The notes beneath the pieces are model-generated. The model did not search any database. It saw nothing but the letters and a program-made list of their open reading frames with translations, and was not told where the DNA came from. The position numbers were made by a program, and so were the translations under genes. This document shows, piece after piece, positions 34,936-46,310 of a DNA stretch of 64,000 nucleotides; position 1 is the stretch's first letter; every line of letters starts with the position of its first letter. The DNA lies in the NCBI GenBank assembly GCA_958496175.1, contig OY292274.1:64676630-64740629 (forward strand), in the 5' to 3' direction. The stretch is from Sisyra terminalis. Its lineage: Eukaryota; Arthropoda; Insecta; Neuroptera; Sisyridae.

Positions 34936-36124
34936 GTCGTAAGGTAGACTATTACCTTCCCAGGATAGGCTTTAAGGCTTTCAAGCTTTAAAAATATGAG
35001 TTTTCTAAGCAGATAATATTATTGAAGTCAAATCTATAGAAATATTTATTTTATATTAAGATGAGTTAACAATAAATGTTAACTTCTTTGTTATTCTTCC
35101 ATGGATTGGATAAATTCAATAAAAAAAAATATTATACCATTACATAACTCTAACTAGAAATAAATCTTACAATGTGTCTTATTCATTTTTAAATACTTAA
35201 TTAACAATCCACCTAAGCCACTGCAAATCAATTGCTTTATCTAGCACGCAAGAAAATTGCACAAGGATTTAATAATTGAAAGTTTTCGCCAAGAAATTCG
35301 AAATGATTTTCGGCACGTGCGCCCTCCTCATCAGAAGAGCGCTTTATTAAAGCTCTCCAAATCGCTGACGACAAGGGCCAAGAAACCAGGTTTCTGGGGG
35401 TGTGGGCCACCTGGGGGGTAGCATTAAAACCGATTATCTATTCCGCGAGCGCTCCGTTTGTTAATTTTAAATTTTACCGCTTGACTCAATCGAATAGTTT
35501 TCCCAAGTTTCCAAACACAGCGCCACCACCACTATAAGATACGATAGGTGGAAAAGTTTCCTAATTGAATTAAATGTTATAATACGAAATTATTCAAGCG
35601 TTAAATAAAGTTTTCAGAAATGAATTCGCCACACGGAAAACGAACAAAAAAAAAAAAAAACAAAAAAAAAGGGAACCTATAGAGACTAGGAGCTCAGCTA
35701 TAGGGTATATCTAGATAAAAGTAAAACGACGGCAAACATTAGCGACGAGTAATAATGATAATTCGAGAATATGGAATTGAATCCATCGCAACGCAAAAAG
35801 GATAATTAAAAACTATTCAACGAGTGGAGACGATTCTTTTCTTTGCGATTCGAAACAAATTAAAAGACTGAGATGGGCGCACAAAGACAATATGAAAAGT
35901 CGCAACAAGAGAGCATCGCGCCATCGTCGCCCGTCGGACTTTCCCTCGAAAATGGAACGCTTTTCTTTTTGCCACCATTGTCTCCCCCCCCCGTTTTTGC
36001 GACGTTAGTTTGCCTCGTATTTATCACGATGAAAAATAAATTGAGATCTGTAAGATGTATCTTCTCAATTAAAACGTCTTCACTAGAACGTTAGAAAAAT
36101 ATATAATATATATTTAAGAATACA
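34936..36124. other. Single-copy stretch, GC-richer at 35270-36070
   Basis: No gene is called. A 73-codon ORF at 35873-36094 is proline- and serine-rich but has no domain. A poly-A tract lies at about 35648-35670. Confidence 0.35.
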
Positions 36125-36250
36125 CTCGAATTATTTTTCTTGTTGAAAATATTGAGTGAACTTTCGTACTTAACTTTCTTGGGATGTAAATACTAATGAA
36201 AAGAATTTGAAGAAGGTAATGTTTGGATAAATTTGTGATTTTTTTTTGGA
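36125..36250 (-). repeat. Dispersed repeat D, inverted pair with 42570-42690
   Basis: GTACTTAACTTTCTTGGGAT, ACTAATGAAAAGAA and GAAGAAGGTAAT blocks recur in reverse complement at 42.6 kb. No other copy is seen in the window. Confidence 0.7.
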
Positions 36251-36573
36251 CGTTAACACATTATCTATACTAATATATAAAATTCTTACGTCTGTCTGTA
36301 CATTTCGATTTTGAACCCAATTTTAGGGTAAATATTTGTTTCAAGAGTCCCTTATTCCAAATTTAACATTTTTAAAATTTTTGTCTGTCTGTCTGTGTGT
36401 CCCGATTTAACTAAAGAACGGAACAACCGAATTTAATAAAATTTGGTATTAAGATACAACACATTTTAGATTTAAGGCTTTCACGGTCGGTCTTATGCAA
36501 AATACAACTCTATTGAAAAATGGCAGCAGTTTTAAAAAAGTCATTTTTTTTACGTTCTATCGGTGATCCACCC

Positions 36574-36986
36574 TTAAATTCTTTCTTCTACTCAACACCC
36601 GAAAAATCATCCACGTCCCTTTAAAGCAATGGTGGCCGAAAGATCACCTTCTAAATTCCTAAAGAGGACCAGTGCCTACAAGAGCCCCTTATTGCTACAA
36701 TAGGTCAACTTTGGCTATCAATATATCAATAAGATATTAATATGTTTTATTTGACCCTTGAATTATTTGACCTTTGAAAGGTCAATTATTCAGACAATTC
36801 AAGGGTCAAATAAAACATATTGATATCTTATTGATATATTGATAACCAAAGTTGACCTATTGTAGCAATAAGGGGCTCTTGTCGGCACTGGTCCTCTTTA
36901 GGAATTTAAAAGGTGATCTTTCGGCCACCATTGCTTTAAAGGGACGTGGAGGATTTTTCGGGTGTTGAGTAGAGGAAAGAATTTAA
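36574..36986. mobile_element. Foldback element FB-I, complete copy, about 413 bp
   Basis: It is almost entirely an inverted repeat centred near 36775 on GACCTTTGAAAGGTC. Arms of about 200 bp start TTAAATTCTTTC at each end and contain GGTGGCCGAAAGATCACCTT and AATAGGTCAACTTTGG. There is no ORF. Confidence 0.8.
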
Positions 36987-37024
36987 ACTTCTGGATTAGA
37001 ATGGGAATTATTGAATTCTATCTG

Positions 37025-37325
37025 AATCTATTGGAAATCAGTTCAGAAATATGAGGAACGTTAAGATACCTGTCAATTACTTCATTTGTGATATAATATA
37101 AAACATTAAGAATTTTTCGAAGAAATTTTAACTGAAATGTTGGGATACGCTTAATATTAGAGGGTTTTGGGGATCCCCACAATTCTATTCCATAAGTTAA
37201 AAAAGGTTTAATAAGGGTTTTGTAATTTATTAATTTAGTCTGTACATTTATGGAAGATTGATGTCCTAAATTTTTTTATAGTAATCCGAAGCTTCTGTTG
37301 AGGTCTTATCTGTGGATTCCACGTA
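37025..37325 (-). pseudogene. Jockey-like LINE ORF2 C-terminal fragment
   Basis: Read on the minus strand, one frame gives KLINYKTLIKPFLTYGIELW followed by IKRIPTFQLKFLRKILN and EVIDRYLNVPHISELI. This is the region after the reverse transcriptase in jockey-clade LINEs, where TYGIELWG and the final N.T(I)..DL..P...E motif are conserved. Stops interrupt the part before KLINYK. It lies between the two copies of a 210-bp Helitron segment. Confidence 0.8.
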
Positions 37326-37585
37326 AGACGTAACCCAATTTTAGGGTAAATATTTGTTTCAAGAGTCCCTTATCCCAAATTTAACATTTTTAAAAATTTT
37401 GTCTGTCTGTCTGTGTGTCCCGATTTAACTAAAGAACGGAACAACCGAATTTAATGAAATTTGGTAATAAGATACAACACATTTTAGATTTAAGGCTTTC
37501 ACGGTCGGTCTTATGCAAAATACAACTCTTTATTGAAAAAGTTGTGGCTTTCGGATCCACAGCCGTGTGAAAAGATTGACAATGT

Positions 37586-37627
37586 CGCCAACGTTTCGCA
37601 ACCTCTCCGGGTCGCATCTTCAGGGCG
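37586..37627 (-). ncRNA. Hammerhead-ribozyme-like motif 4
   Basis: Minus strand: helix I CGCC/GGCG, core CTGAAGA plus one extra T, helix II GCGACC/GGTTGC with loop CGGAGA, then GAAACGTT. The surrounding sequence (AACGTTTCGCAACC...CATCTTCAGGG on plus) is of the Penelope terminal type, unlike motifs 1-3 in primary sequence but identical in layout. Confidence 0.55.
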
Positions 37628-38343
37628 TAATTGCTCCGAAACTAATCGCAGAATGATCCTCAAGTCGTCTTATATACCATCCATTGTGGGTGGAAAATAA
37701 AGTTTAAAGCAATGTATATATGTTCGTTATAGACGAAACGTTTTATCGCTTAAAATAAAACAATTTTAGTTTATTATTAGAAACAACAACGTAGGATCTG
37801 CATTAAAATTTCAATTCTAATATATAAATCTAAAAAAGGTTAAGTTCATAAGTGAGCATTACCTTTTTTGGCTTTCACATATTGTAAACCTAAAAATCCG
37901 ATATACGTAATCCCAAATAAATACATTAATGAGCGAATATCGAATAGCGAGAAATTCGGCGAACTGAAAGAAAATGGTTTAATTATATAGCTGAAATTCA
38001 GATATTTTAATAATAAGTGCATAGATACACAATGGTTATACTTGATTATGGAGGAACTGGGTTTCGTGCATTTGAACAAATTTTAATTTCGCCGTTGTTT
38101 TGTACATTTCAGTAGTGTAAAAGTTGAGACAATGAAATAGGATTTCTACTAATATTCTAAATATCTAGGCGAGTGTTTTGATAACTTTTGACTGTTTTAA
38201 GTCATAATTATAACTGACTTTATTGAACTTTATGATAGTTTTTATTTATGTATAGATGGTGATTGATTTACGGATTAATTGGTTCACGGTAGATATACCT
38301 ACCGTAAGTATACGGAATAGATCATACTCATTTTAGATATTTA

Positions 38344-39289
38344 CTAGCTGATCCCCGCGACTTCGTCTGCGTAACGTAGGTGTAGACTATGCTGTCTTTT
38401 CAAATTTGCCATTTGTAGTGGTATATGAAAATTTTTATTTTTCTTATTTCTTTTACGAAAAACATAATCATACTTAACAACACTATTTTGTCAACTTTAA
38501 AAAGACACATTTAATAAACTGCTGCAAAGAATAAAATTGTTCTATGTAATAATCAATTGATTTTCAAAAAATATTTATAAATATCTAAATAGAGTATGTT
38601 CAATTGCGAATACCTACGATACGTATACCTACCGTGAACCAAATAATCCGTAAATCAATCAGCATCTATACATAAATAGAAAATATCTCCAAGTTCAATA
38701 AAGTTGGTCTTAATTATAAGTAAAGAGCGGTGACCATGCGATATTTTTCAAATAACTTACATTTTTAAACTTGTGATATCTTTCGAATGGAATGGTCAAA
38801 TTGAATAACTCAAAAAGTTATATAATGGTATTGAAGCAAACTTAAATATGAAGTCATTTATTTTGATAAGGATTAATTCCAAAGTATAAATAAAAGAGCT
38901 TTTTTAACGGTGGCATTGATATAATTTTTTTAAAATGAAAAATCCCTTATTGTGACATAATTATAATAGTTAGACATATGCTGTGGCTTTATTTTTTGTA
39001 GATAATGATATGTTCTGTAAAATCGTAGCTCATTATTTTGTCTACAACCAATAGTTTTCATAGCGCACGCGATATAAGAATGTTTTTTGGTAATTTTTTT
39101 CAGACCTTGGGTTACATTATTGGAGTTTTAGAATGGATCCTTATTTATTCTGAAAATTTAATATAGCCTATGTTCTCCGGAAATAGTGTAGCTTCCCAAC
39201 AGTGAAAGAATTTTACAAATCGGTCAAGTAGTTTCGGAGCCTATTCAAAGCAAACAAACAATCAAATGTTTCCTCTTTATAATAATAGA
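38344..39289 (-). mobile_element. Helitron (third family) nested in another Helitron, 946 bp
   Basis: On the minus strand it begins TCTATTATTATAAAGAGG at 39289 after an A and ends GGGGATCAGCTAG at 38344 before a T. It is colinear with 29599-30538. The host Helitron sequence on either side rejoins as GATATTTA/TAAATATT, matching GATATTTTTAAATATA in the uninterrupted copy near 30305. Confidence 0.85.
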
Positions 39290-39476
39290 TAAATATTTTT
39301 TGAAAAATAATTAATCAATATATACAACTATTTTATTCTAAGTAACAGTTTATTAAATGTGTCTTTTTAAAGTTGACAAAATAGTGTTTTTAAGTATGAT
39401 TATGTTTTTCGTAAAAGAAATAAGAAATTATAATCTACACCTACGTTACGCAGCCGAAGTTGCGGGGATCAGCTAG

Positions 39477-40664
39477 TTAATTATTAAAATAATTTAAATT
39501 TTTTAAACTTTCCTTTTTCATGTTGACTTTTAAGACAAACCAACTGCTTAAATTACAAATTTTAAATAAAACCGAAATTTCTTTTAAAGCATTCCTCAAT
39601 AATTTACAATAAGATTAAACAATAATGGAGGAAAAACATCGTTTGGGACCGATTTTGTTCGACGAAAACATGAGCTTCTTTCGGCGTTATTTGCAATTAA
39701 TAAGACAAAGTTATTTTCCTAAATAGCATGAGAAAACGAGAAATTTGAATGGGAAATCTTTTCAAAGACAATAACTAGTGAAATGTTCATTTAATTCTGA
39801 AAATCAAGACACAATTTGTAGGTAGAAATTGACTTTTTGATGATATTTTTGTTTGTGCACAAAAGCTGCCTCGCCTCGCCGGCGAATTTAAGTTTAATTA
39901 GCGCATTTCTCGACAGAAAAGTAAAATCCTTTTAATTCCGACCGTTCGGTTGGCGCTCGTTCGTTGATACAGCGGCAAAGAAGAATGCCAAGTTGAAAAT
40001 AATAATGTAACATCTTGATTCTAAATATTTTTAATTGAAACGTCGAAACAACAACAACGCTAATTAATTTTTATGTTTTATATTTCCTATTTGGTGTGCG
40101 TTTTGTATACAATAGCCGAGGAAACGAAGAGGTTCCAATTACCAGGGCACAAATAAACGCCATCATAAACATCGCTCCAACAAAATTTAGTTAAAACAGC
40201 GCCAAACTGAATCACTTTCATGTTTTAAGAGCTTTCAATTTTGATTGCAAAACATAATTGCAAAGCAGTCAAACTCATTCTCTCGATTTTCCATTGGAGT
40301 TTTCCACGTTAATGGCTGAAAATTTGATGTAGAAGAATCAGAGGAACTTATCGAATATCTTCGAACAATTTTAGTAATTTTTTCTGAGCCAAAACATTAG
40401 GAACTTGGCTATATAAAACTAAATATAAAGCGCGATCTGCCATGGATTAAAGGCATAAAAAATTGGTTTTTCCGACTTAACTTCTAAACGGTTAATCTCA
40501 TGACAAAAATGCCAAATCCAAATTTAAAGGAGACAAAATTTCCTATAATTTTTATAAAGACACTTTTTTTCGAAAGCCTAACAGGTGGCGAGTTACTGTA
40601 GACGAAATGAGAACATTTTTCCAAAAAAAATCGTCAAAGTTTCATTTTGGGAAATTCTTTGTAG
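39477..40664. other. Single-copy non-coding stretch
   Basis: No gene or element is recognised. 39840-40300 is less AT-rich than average. Confidence 0.35.
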
Positions 40665-40863
40665 CTATTCTTCTGATGGTATGTTATCGTCTTCATCATC
40701 GCTGTGGAGGACAACTTCTGGTACATTTTCACAGAATTCGCCGGAGCGGAACTCTGTGAATTTTCACACAACGGAGCACTTTAGTCCAATTTTCTTGCAG
40801 CCACATGCAGTAGTACATCCTTTTTTACAATTGCAAAAGACGTTCAGGAAGGTGTCGAAATTC
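40665..40863 (-). pseudogene. Cys-rich (CXC-like) C-terminal ORF fragment
   Basis: The minus strand encodes FLNVFCNCKKGCTTACGCKK followed by IGLKCSVV. A stop falls where the next Cys is expected. The reading resumes as GEFCENVPEVVLHSDDEDDN and ends at a stop near 40665. The C.C...C....C.C....L.C...C pattern resembles the CXC/tesmin-type metal-binding motif found near the C-terminus of multicopy, probably transposon-derived arthropod proteins. The N-terminal part is absent because the frame runs into dispersed repeat A. I do not assign a function. Confidence 0.55.
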
Positions 40864-41237
40864 TTTATGAAATTGAAACTATATATGACTGTTAATAAAC
40901 TAATTATAATATATTTTTAGAGCTTTTTTGCCTTATACGGTACTGTAAAAAATGAGAAATATAATTTTTGGCGGTGGTTTTTTATATTAAATATTAATCC
41001 CCCAAATGACATCTACTAAAAAAAATTATTTGATATATTAATTAGTTACCTATCACATGTTAAAGTTACCAAATGGTCGAATTAGTGGAACATAGTTTAA
41101 AAAAATAAAAATCAATTAAGGACACGGGCATGCATATCAATTTTGACCAAATCCTATATTAACACCTGTGTACTCTTTCTATATCTATCATCATAAATAC
41201 GTTCTTAAAACTTATAACTGTCATAAAAATATGTATA
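40864..41237 (+). repeat. Dispersed repeat A, copy 3 (right half)
   Basis: It starts at ATGAAATTGAAACTATATATG and is colinear with the right half of copies 1 and 2 as far as ATAAAAATATGTATACCT, where the next foldback begins. Confidence 0.7.
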
Positions 41238-42048
41238 CCTACTAGGGTGATTTTTTTTTGACTTTTTTTGACTTTTTTTGCTCCCATCGTGAAATTTTGT
41301 TGGAAATACCAAAAAAAAAAATCTCTGAAAGTTTGAGCCCTTAATATTAATTCTAAGTCCTCGACCAAGACGTGTAAAGATTTCCTATTGAAAATACACG
41401 GAAACTGATTTTTTATTTTTAAATTTCTGTATCTCAGCGGCATTTCATGGGATCGCTTTTACCGAAGATGGTTTTTTCTCAGAATTAAACGCTCTACAAA
41501 AGTGCCCATTGCGACAAAGTCGTAATTCACACCGGTGTACGGGTACGGAGTACGGGCCACTGAACCTGATTTTTCCATAAAATTCAAGGTTTAATATCTC
41601 GTTTAATATTGATCTTCGCGATTTGGTCTACAGGAACTTTTTTGTAGGAAATCAAATTCTCTGCAAGTTTTTCATTTATAATTTTTCCGTAGCTCTTGTT
41701 ATTCACGAGATAAATGCAAAAAAACGCGAATTTTATGGAAAAATCAGGTTCAGTGGCCCGTACTACCTCACTGGTGTGAGTTACGACTTTGTCGCAATGG
41801 ACACTTTTGTAGAGCGTTTAGTTTTGAGAAAAAACCATCTTCGGTAAAAGCGATCCCATGAAATGCCGCTGAGATATAGAAATTTAAAAATAAAAAATCA
41901 GAGTTTCCGTGTATTTTCAATGGGAAATCTTTACACATCTTGGTCGAGGACTTAAAATTAATATTAAGGGCTTAAACTTTCAGAGATTTTTTTTTTGGTA
42001 TTTCCAACAAAATTTCACGATGGAACCAAAAAAAAAATCACCCTAATG
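41238..42048. mobile_element. Foldback element FB-D, about 0.8 kb
   Basis: The termini CTAGGGTGATTTTTT (left) and the complement CATTAGGGTGATTTTTT (right) are flanked by TA. Inverted arms carry AATACACGGAAACT, CATTTCATGGGATCGCTTTT, GTCGTAATTCACACC and TCCATAAAATTC. They meet near 41640-41700. The subterminal block GAAAGTTTGAGCCCTTAATA lies about 83 bp inside the end. Its right half is duplicated at 45836-46310. No protein is encoded. Confidence 0.78.
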
Positions 42049-42290
42049 TATAGTTTCAATTTCATGAAGATATCTTTAATAGGTACTGAGAAAAAAATAT
42101 TTACGTTAAGGGTTGTCATCCCTATTATTTCGATACTATAGGAGTTAAGGGTTTGCGTTTAAGTGTATGGCTATCTTATATGAAAAACAATAAAAACATG
42201 GTAAGATCTTATCATTAGACGCAAGTGCAGTTTTCAAATGCTTAATCGATGTAGATCCTTTATCTTTCCTATTTTTTTTTAAATTCATAC
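42049..42290 (-). repeat. Dispersed repeat A, copy 4 (left half, inverted)
   Basis: Reverse complement of the left half of copies 1 and 2, from TAGTTTCAATTTCATGAAG to the complement of GGATCT near 42260. Together with copy 3 it gives both halves of repeat A, pointing opposite ways around the foldback element. Confidence 0.72.
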
Positions 42291-43706
42291 CTTATACAGG
42301 GGGGAATCAAATATTCAGTTGTGATCCACTGATGAGTAGGGATCCATAGTTTGGGAAATATTGTACTAGCGAATAAAAACATCATAGACAACAGTCGTAT
42401 CGGTTTTGATATCTACAGAAGAAAAAAAGATTTTATCACATGAAAATTGGGTGTTGTACGAATTAAAACCGAGAAATATGTTGAATTGTTTGAATTGTAT
42501 ACGTTTGTTAATGTTTTCTTGAAAAACAAATCCTAAAGAGATTTTTATATTATTATTTGTTAATGTAGAAAAAAAATCACAAATTTATCCAGATATTACC
42601 TTCTTCAAGTTCTTTTCATTAGTATTTACATGCCAGGAAAGTTAAGTACGGAGAATTCACCCAATATTTTCAACAAGAAAATTAATTCGGTGACGGATTT
42701 TTTGGTGGAAATTATTTTTAGGACCTAATCTATCAATCAATGAAAAAAATGGTTTTTATGTCCTTTTTGGGTGAGTGCGTATGTTTGAAGGATTGTTTTA
42801 AGCATTTTTTGTATTTTTGCAAAAGTATTTAAGTTAAATTTATACTCAAGAAAACTTTATCCAAGCCTTAATTTTACAGTGCAACAAAACGCATCAAACT
42901 TTGATCCTCCAATTGGCATATAATCGTAATGAAACTTGCATCCCAAAAGCAGAGGATATTTCCCTTAATCAAGCCAAATATATATATATATATATATAAA
43001 CCTACTGTTATTACGATCGGTGGCCGGATCGGTGAAGACATTTGCTCTAAATAGCGGTAGCTTAAGGTTATTGGTATGTGTGGTGGCATTGTGAGCAGTG
43101 ACAGATCCCACGGGAATCGACACGAAGGGGAGCCTCAAGTTTACCGGATGGTGATCGGGCAAATCCTTTGCTTGCCGGCATCATTATCCTGACTCAAAGC
43201 TTAACGCTGCTGGATCGATTTCCATCTCATTTGAGCGACTAGACAATATTGGACGCAAACTGGAAAATTTCACCTTCGTTGATTACATTAGGTTGGCGAG
43301 AAAATCGAGAGATATTTATAAATTAGATTCGCTCCGCATTACATCGGATCGCACCACTCGAAAATCCAATCCCGGATCATATTAAATTTACGTTTTCCGG
43401 TTCCCTTTTCGTCGAAAAAATCCCAACGATTTTTCACGTTATGGTCCTATTGTAACGATGAATAATGAATTGCCCGGTGTGGTACGGGTGTTGTAGACAA
43501 TCTCCATGTGTTTAATATTTTACATGAATCATTTTTTTAAGATTATCTTCAACACCCATTTAACTATTTCATTTTTAGATCGTTGATAATATAGGCATTA
43601 TAGGCAAAGTATACCTGTTGGTATATATATATGTCTTTGTGAGCTAGATTTCAGTGGAAATAATTGTAGAAGCATTTCGAAATTCAAGCATAATAAACTT
43701 TATAGA

Positions 43707-43740
<34 letters not shown>

Positions 43741-44453
43741 TGATTGCTCAAACGTATGAGTATCGACCGGTAAGTAAATGAATTGAAACATTTTATGTCA
43801 AAAGTCAAGGACTCATTACAAATTTTCATGCTGATTTACGATACTCCTTTCATCATACCTCTCAATTGAACAATAGATTGGAAATTGTTGAAGTGTAGGT
43901 GGGATTTTTTATCAACATTATATCATCGATCGCCGCATGTAGAATTCGACCAATCAATCATTTTCAAAATTACAAAATTTCAATAATGACACTACAATGA
44001 ATTTGTCCAACTTAATTTCGTGATTTCAAATTAAAAACCACACTAAAAACCCCCTACTTGAACAATTCATAACAAGGACAGGAAGTAATTTTACCTTATG
44101 TTTAAATTTTTTATTAATTTTCTTATTCTATCATTCGAGAAATCATTCCAATAAAGTATTACATTAATTTAATAGTACTCACAATACCCGGAACAATATT
44201 CCGGAAGGGATATTTCTATTCTTCTGCTTATTCAAATTGTTACACTAAACGCTGGTATTTTAATTTCTAAATAGATAGGCCATATCCTTAAGATTTTTAC
44301 TTATCCTTTAAGACTTAGCAGTCGGGAAAATTTTTTAACCATTACCCCAAAATATTTTTGTGTAAGTCGATATTACTCTCCCCCATTCTGAAAAGAAAAC
44401 AATCAATGTAAATTTTAAATAAACAATTATTGAATTAATTTACATTTACATTA
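42291..44453. other. Non-coding stretch with TA microsatellites
   Basis: Contains repeat D in inverse (42570-42690) and TA runs at about 42978-42998 and 43708-43734. The 43000-43450 segment is GC-richer and single-copy here. No gene is supported. Confidence 0.4.
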
Positions 44454-46310
44454 GACTGATTCAAAAAAAATGATGAATTTTTTTTTCGTAATTAAATTGA
44501 AAATATTGTTGGGAATGACAAAAAAAAATCCTGTGAAAGTTTAAGCTCTTAATATTAATATTAAGAGGTGCCGCATCGCAAATTTCGATTTTCCATGTAA
44601 ATAACATGGGAACAATATTCGCTTGCACTTTGGAATTTTATAGCTCACGTTGGTGACAATATTTCGGAATCACCAAGGTATATTCTTGTAGAAAATTGAA
44701 CGATCTACAAAAAAGGTCTTGAACAAGTTTTTGATATTTTTATTCCTTCAAAAGTTATTCGAGGTCAAAGTTGAACTAAAAAGAAATTTTAATATTTTTT
44801 CAATTTTTTTGACGCAACCATCAATTTTATGAGAAAATTTTATAAGACATTTTTTGGAGAGTACTTTTTTTCTATAACTTATCTCTATAAAAGTTTTTGA
44901 TATTTTTCACAGGTCCTAAGTTATTTAATTAAAATAAAAAAAAAAATACGTCAAAAATTTAATAATTTAGGGAATTTTCAGTTTACTGCAAACAACTTCG
45001 GACCTATGAAAAATATCAAAAACTTTTACAAAGATAAGTTATAGAAAAAAAAGTGCTCTACAAAAAATGTCCTATAAAATTTTCTCATAAAATTGATGGT
45101 TGCGTCAAAAAATTGAAAAAATATTAAAATTTCTCTTTAGTTCTACTTTGACCTCGAATAACTTTTGAAGGAATAAATATATCAAAAACTTGTACAAGAC
45201 CTTTTTGTAGATCGTTTAATTTTCTACAAGAATATATCTTGGTCATTCCGAAATATGGCCACCAACGTGAGCTATAAAATTCCAAAGTGCACAAGAATAT
45301 TGTTCCCATGTTATTTAAATGGAAAAAAATTATAGCTCATATTGGTGACAATATATCGGAATGACCAAGATATATTCTTGTAGAAAATTGAACGATTTAC
45401 AAAAAAGTTTTTGAACAAGTTTTTGATATATTTATTCCTTCAAAAGTTATTCGAGGTCAAAGTTGAACTAAAGAGAAATTTTAATATTTTTTCAATTTTT
45501 TAACGCAACCATCAATTTTATGAGAAAATTTTATAGGACATTTTTTGTAGAGCACTTTTTTTCCTATAACTTATTTCTATAAAAGGTTTTGATATTTTTC
45601 ATAGGTCCTAAATTATTTAATTAAAATAAAAAATAAAAGTTAATGTTAAAAACATAATAATTCAAGGAATTTTCAATTTAATGCAAATAACTTAGGAGCT
45701 GTGAAAAATATCAAAAACTTTTATAGAGATAAGTTATAGAAAAAAAAGTGCTCTACAAAAAATGTCCTATAAAATTTTCTCATAAAATTGATGGTTGCGT
45801 CAAAAAATTGAAAAAATATTAAAATTTCTCTTTATAAAATATCTCGTTTAATATTGATCTTAACGATTTGGTCTATAGGAACTTTTTTGTAGGAAATCAA
45901 ATTCTCTACAAGTTTTTCATTTATAATTTTTCCGTAGCTCTTGTTATTTACGAGATAAATGCAAAAAAACGCCAATTTTATGGAAAAATCAGGCTCAGTG
46001 GCCCGTACTACCTCACCGGTGTGAGTTACGACTTTGTCGCAATGGGCACTTTTGTAGAGCGTTTAATTCTGAGAAAAAACCATCTTCGGTAAAAGCGATC
46101 CCATGAAATGCCGTTGAGATATAGAAATTTAAAAATAAAAAATCAGAGTTTTCGTGTATTTTCAATGGGAAATCTTGACACGTCTTGGTCGAGGACTTAA
46201 AATTAATATTAAGGGCTCAAACTTTCAGGGATTTTTTTTTTTGGTATTTCCAACAAAATTTCACAATGGGACCAAAAAAAGTAAAAAAAAAAAATCACCC
46301 TAGTGCATAC
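44454..46310. mobile_element. Composite multi-arm foldback (FB-B type fused to FB-D right half)
   Basis: The left terminus GACTGATTCAAAAAAAATGA with a preceding TA is that of FB-B. Four arms of the same roughly 300-400 bp sequence follow, alternating in direction: about 44580-44950, 45000-45325 (reversed), 45326-45640 and 45660-45835 (reversed). At 45836 the sequence switches to the right half of FB-D, ending AATCACCCTAGTG at about 46308. The FB-B right terminus is missing. There is no coding capacity. Confidence 0.78.

Larger units (their letters stand above)
36264..39476 (+). mobile_element. Composite Helitron with nested insertions, 3.2 kb
   Basis: It starts TCTATACTAATATATAAAA after an A and ends TGCGGGGATCAGCTAG before a T, the termini of the 5125-6756 family. 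Inside are a foldback (36574-36986), a LINE fragment (37025-37325), a hammerhead-like motif (37586-37627), and a complete second Helitron in reverse (38344-39289). A 210-bp segment near the 5' end (about 36310-36520) is repeated at about 37330-37540. The flanks of the nested Helitron rejoin to the sequence found uninterrupted at about 30300-30350. Confidence 0.7.

Noticed and set aside
35873..36094. 73-codon Pro/Ser-rich ORF
   Set aside because: No recognisable motif and no splice or poly(A) context tied to it.
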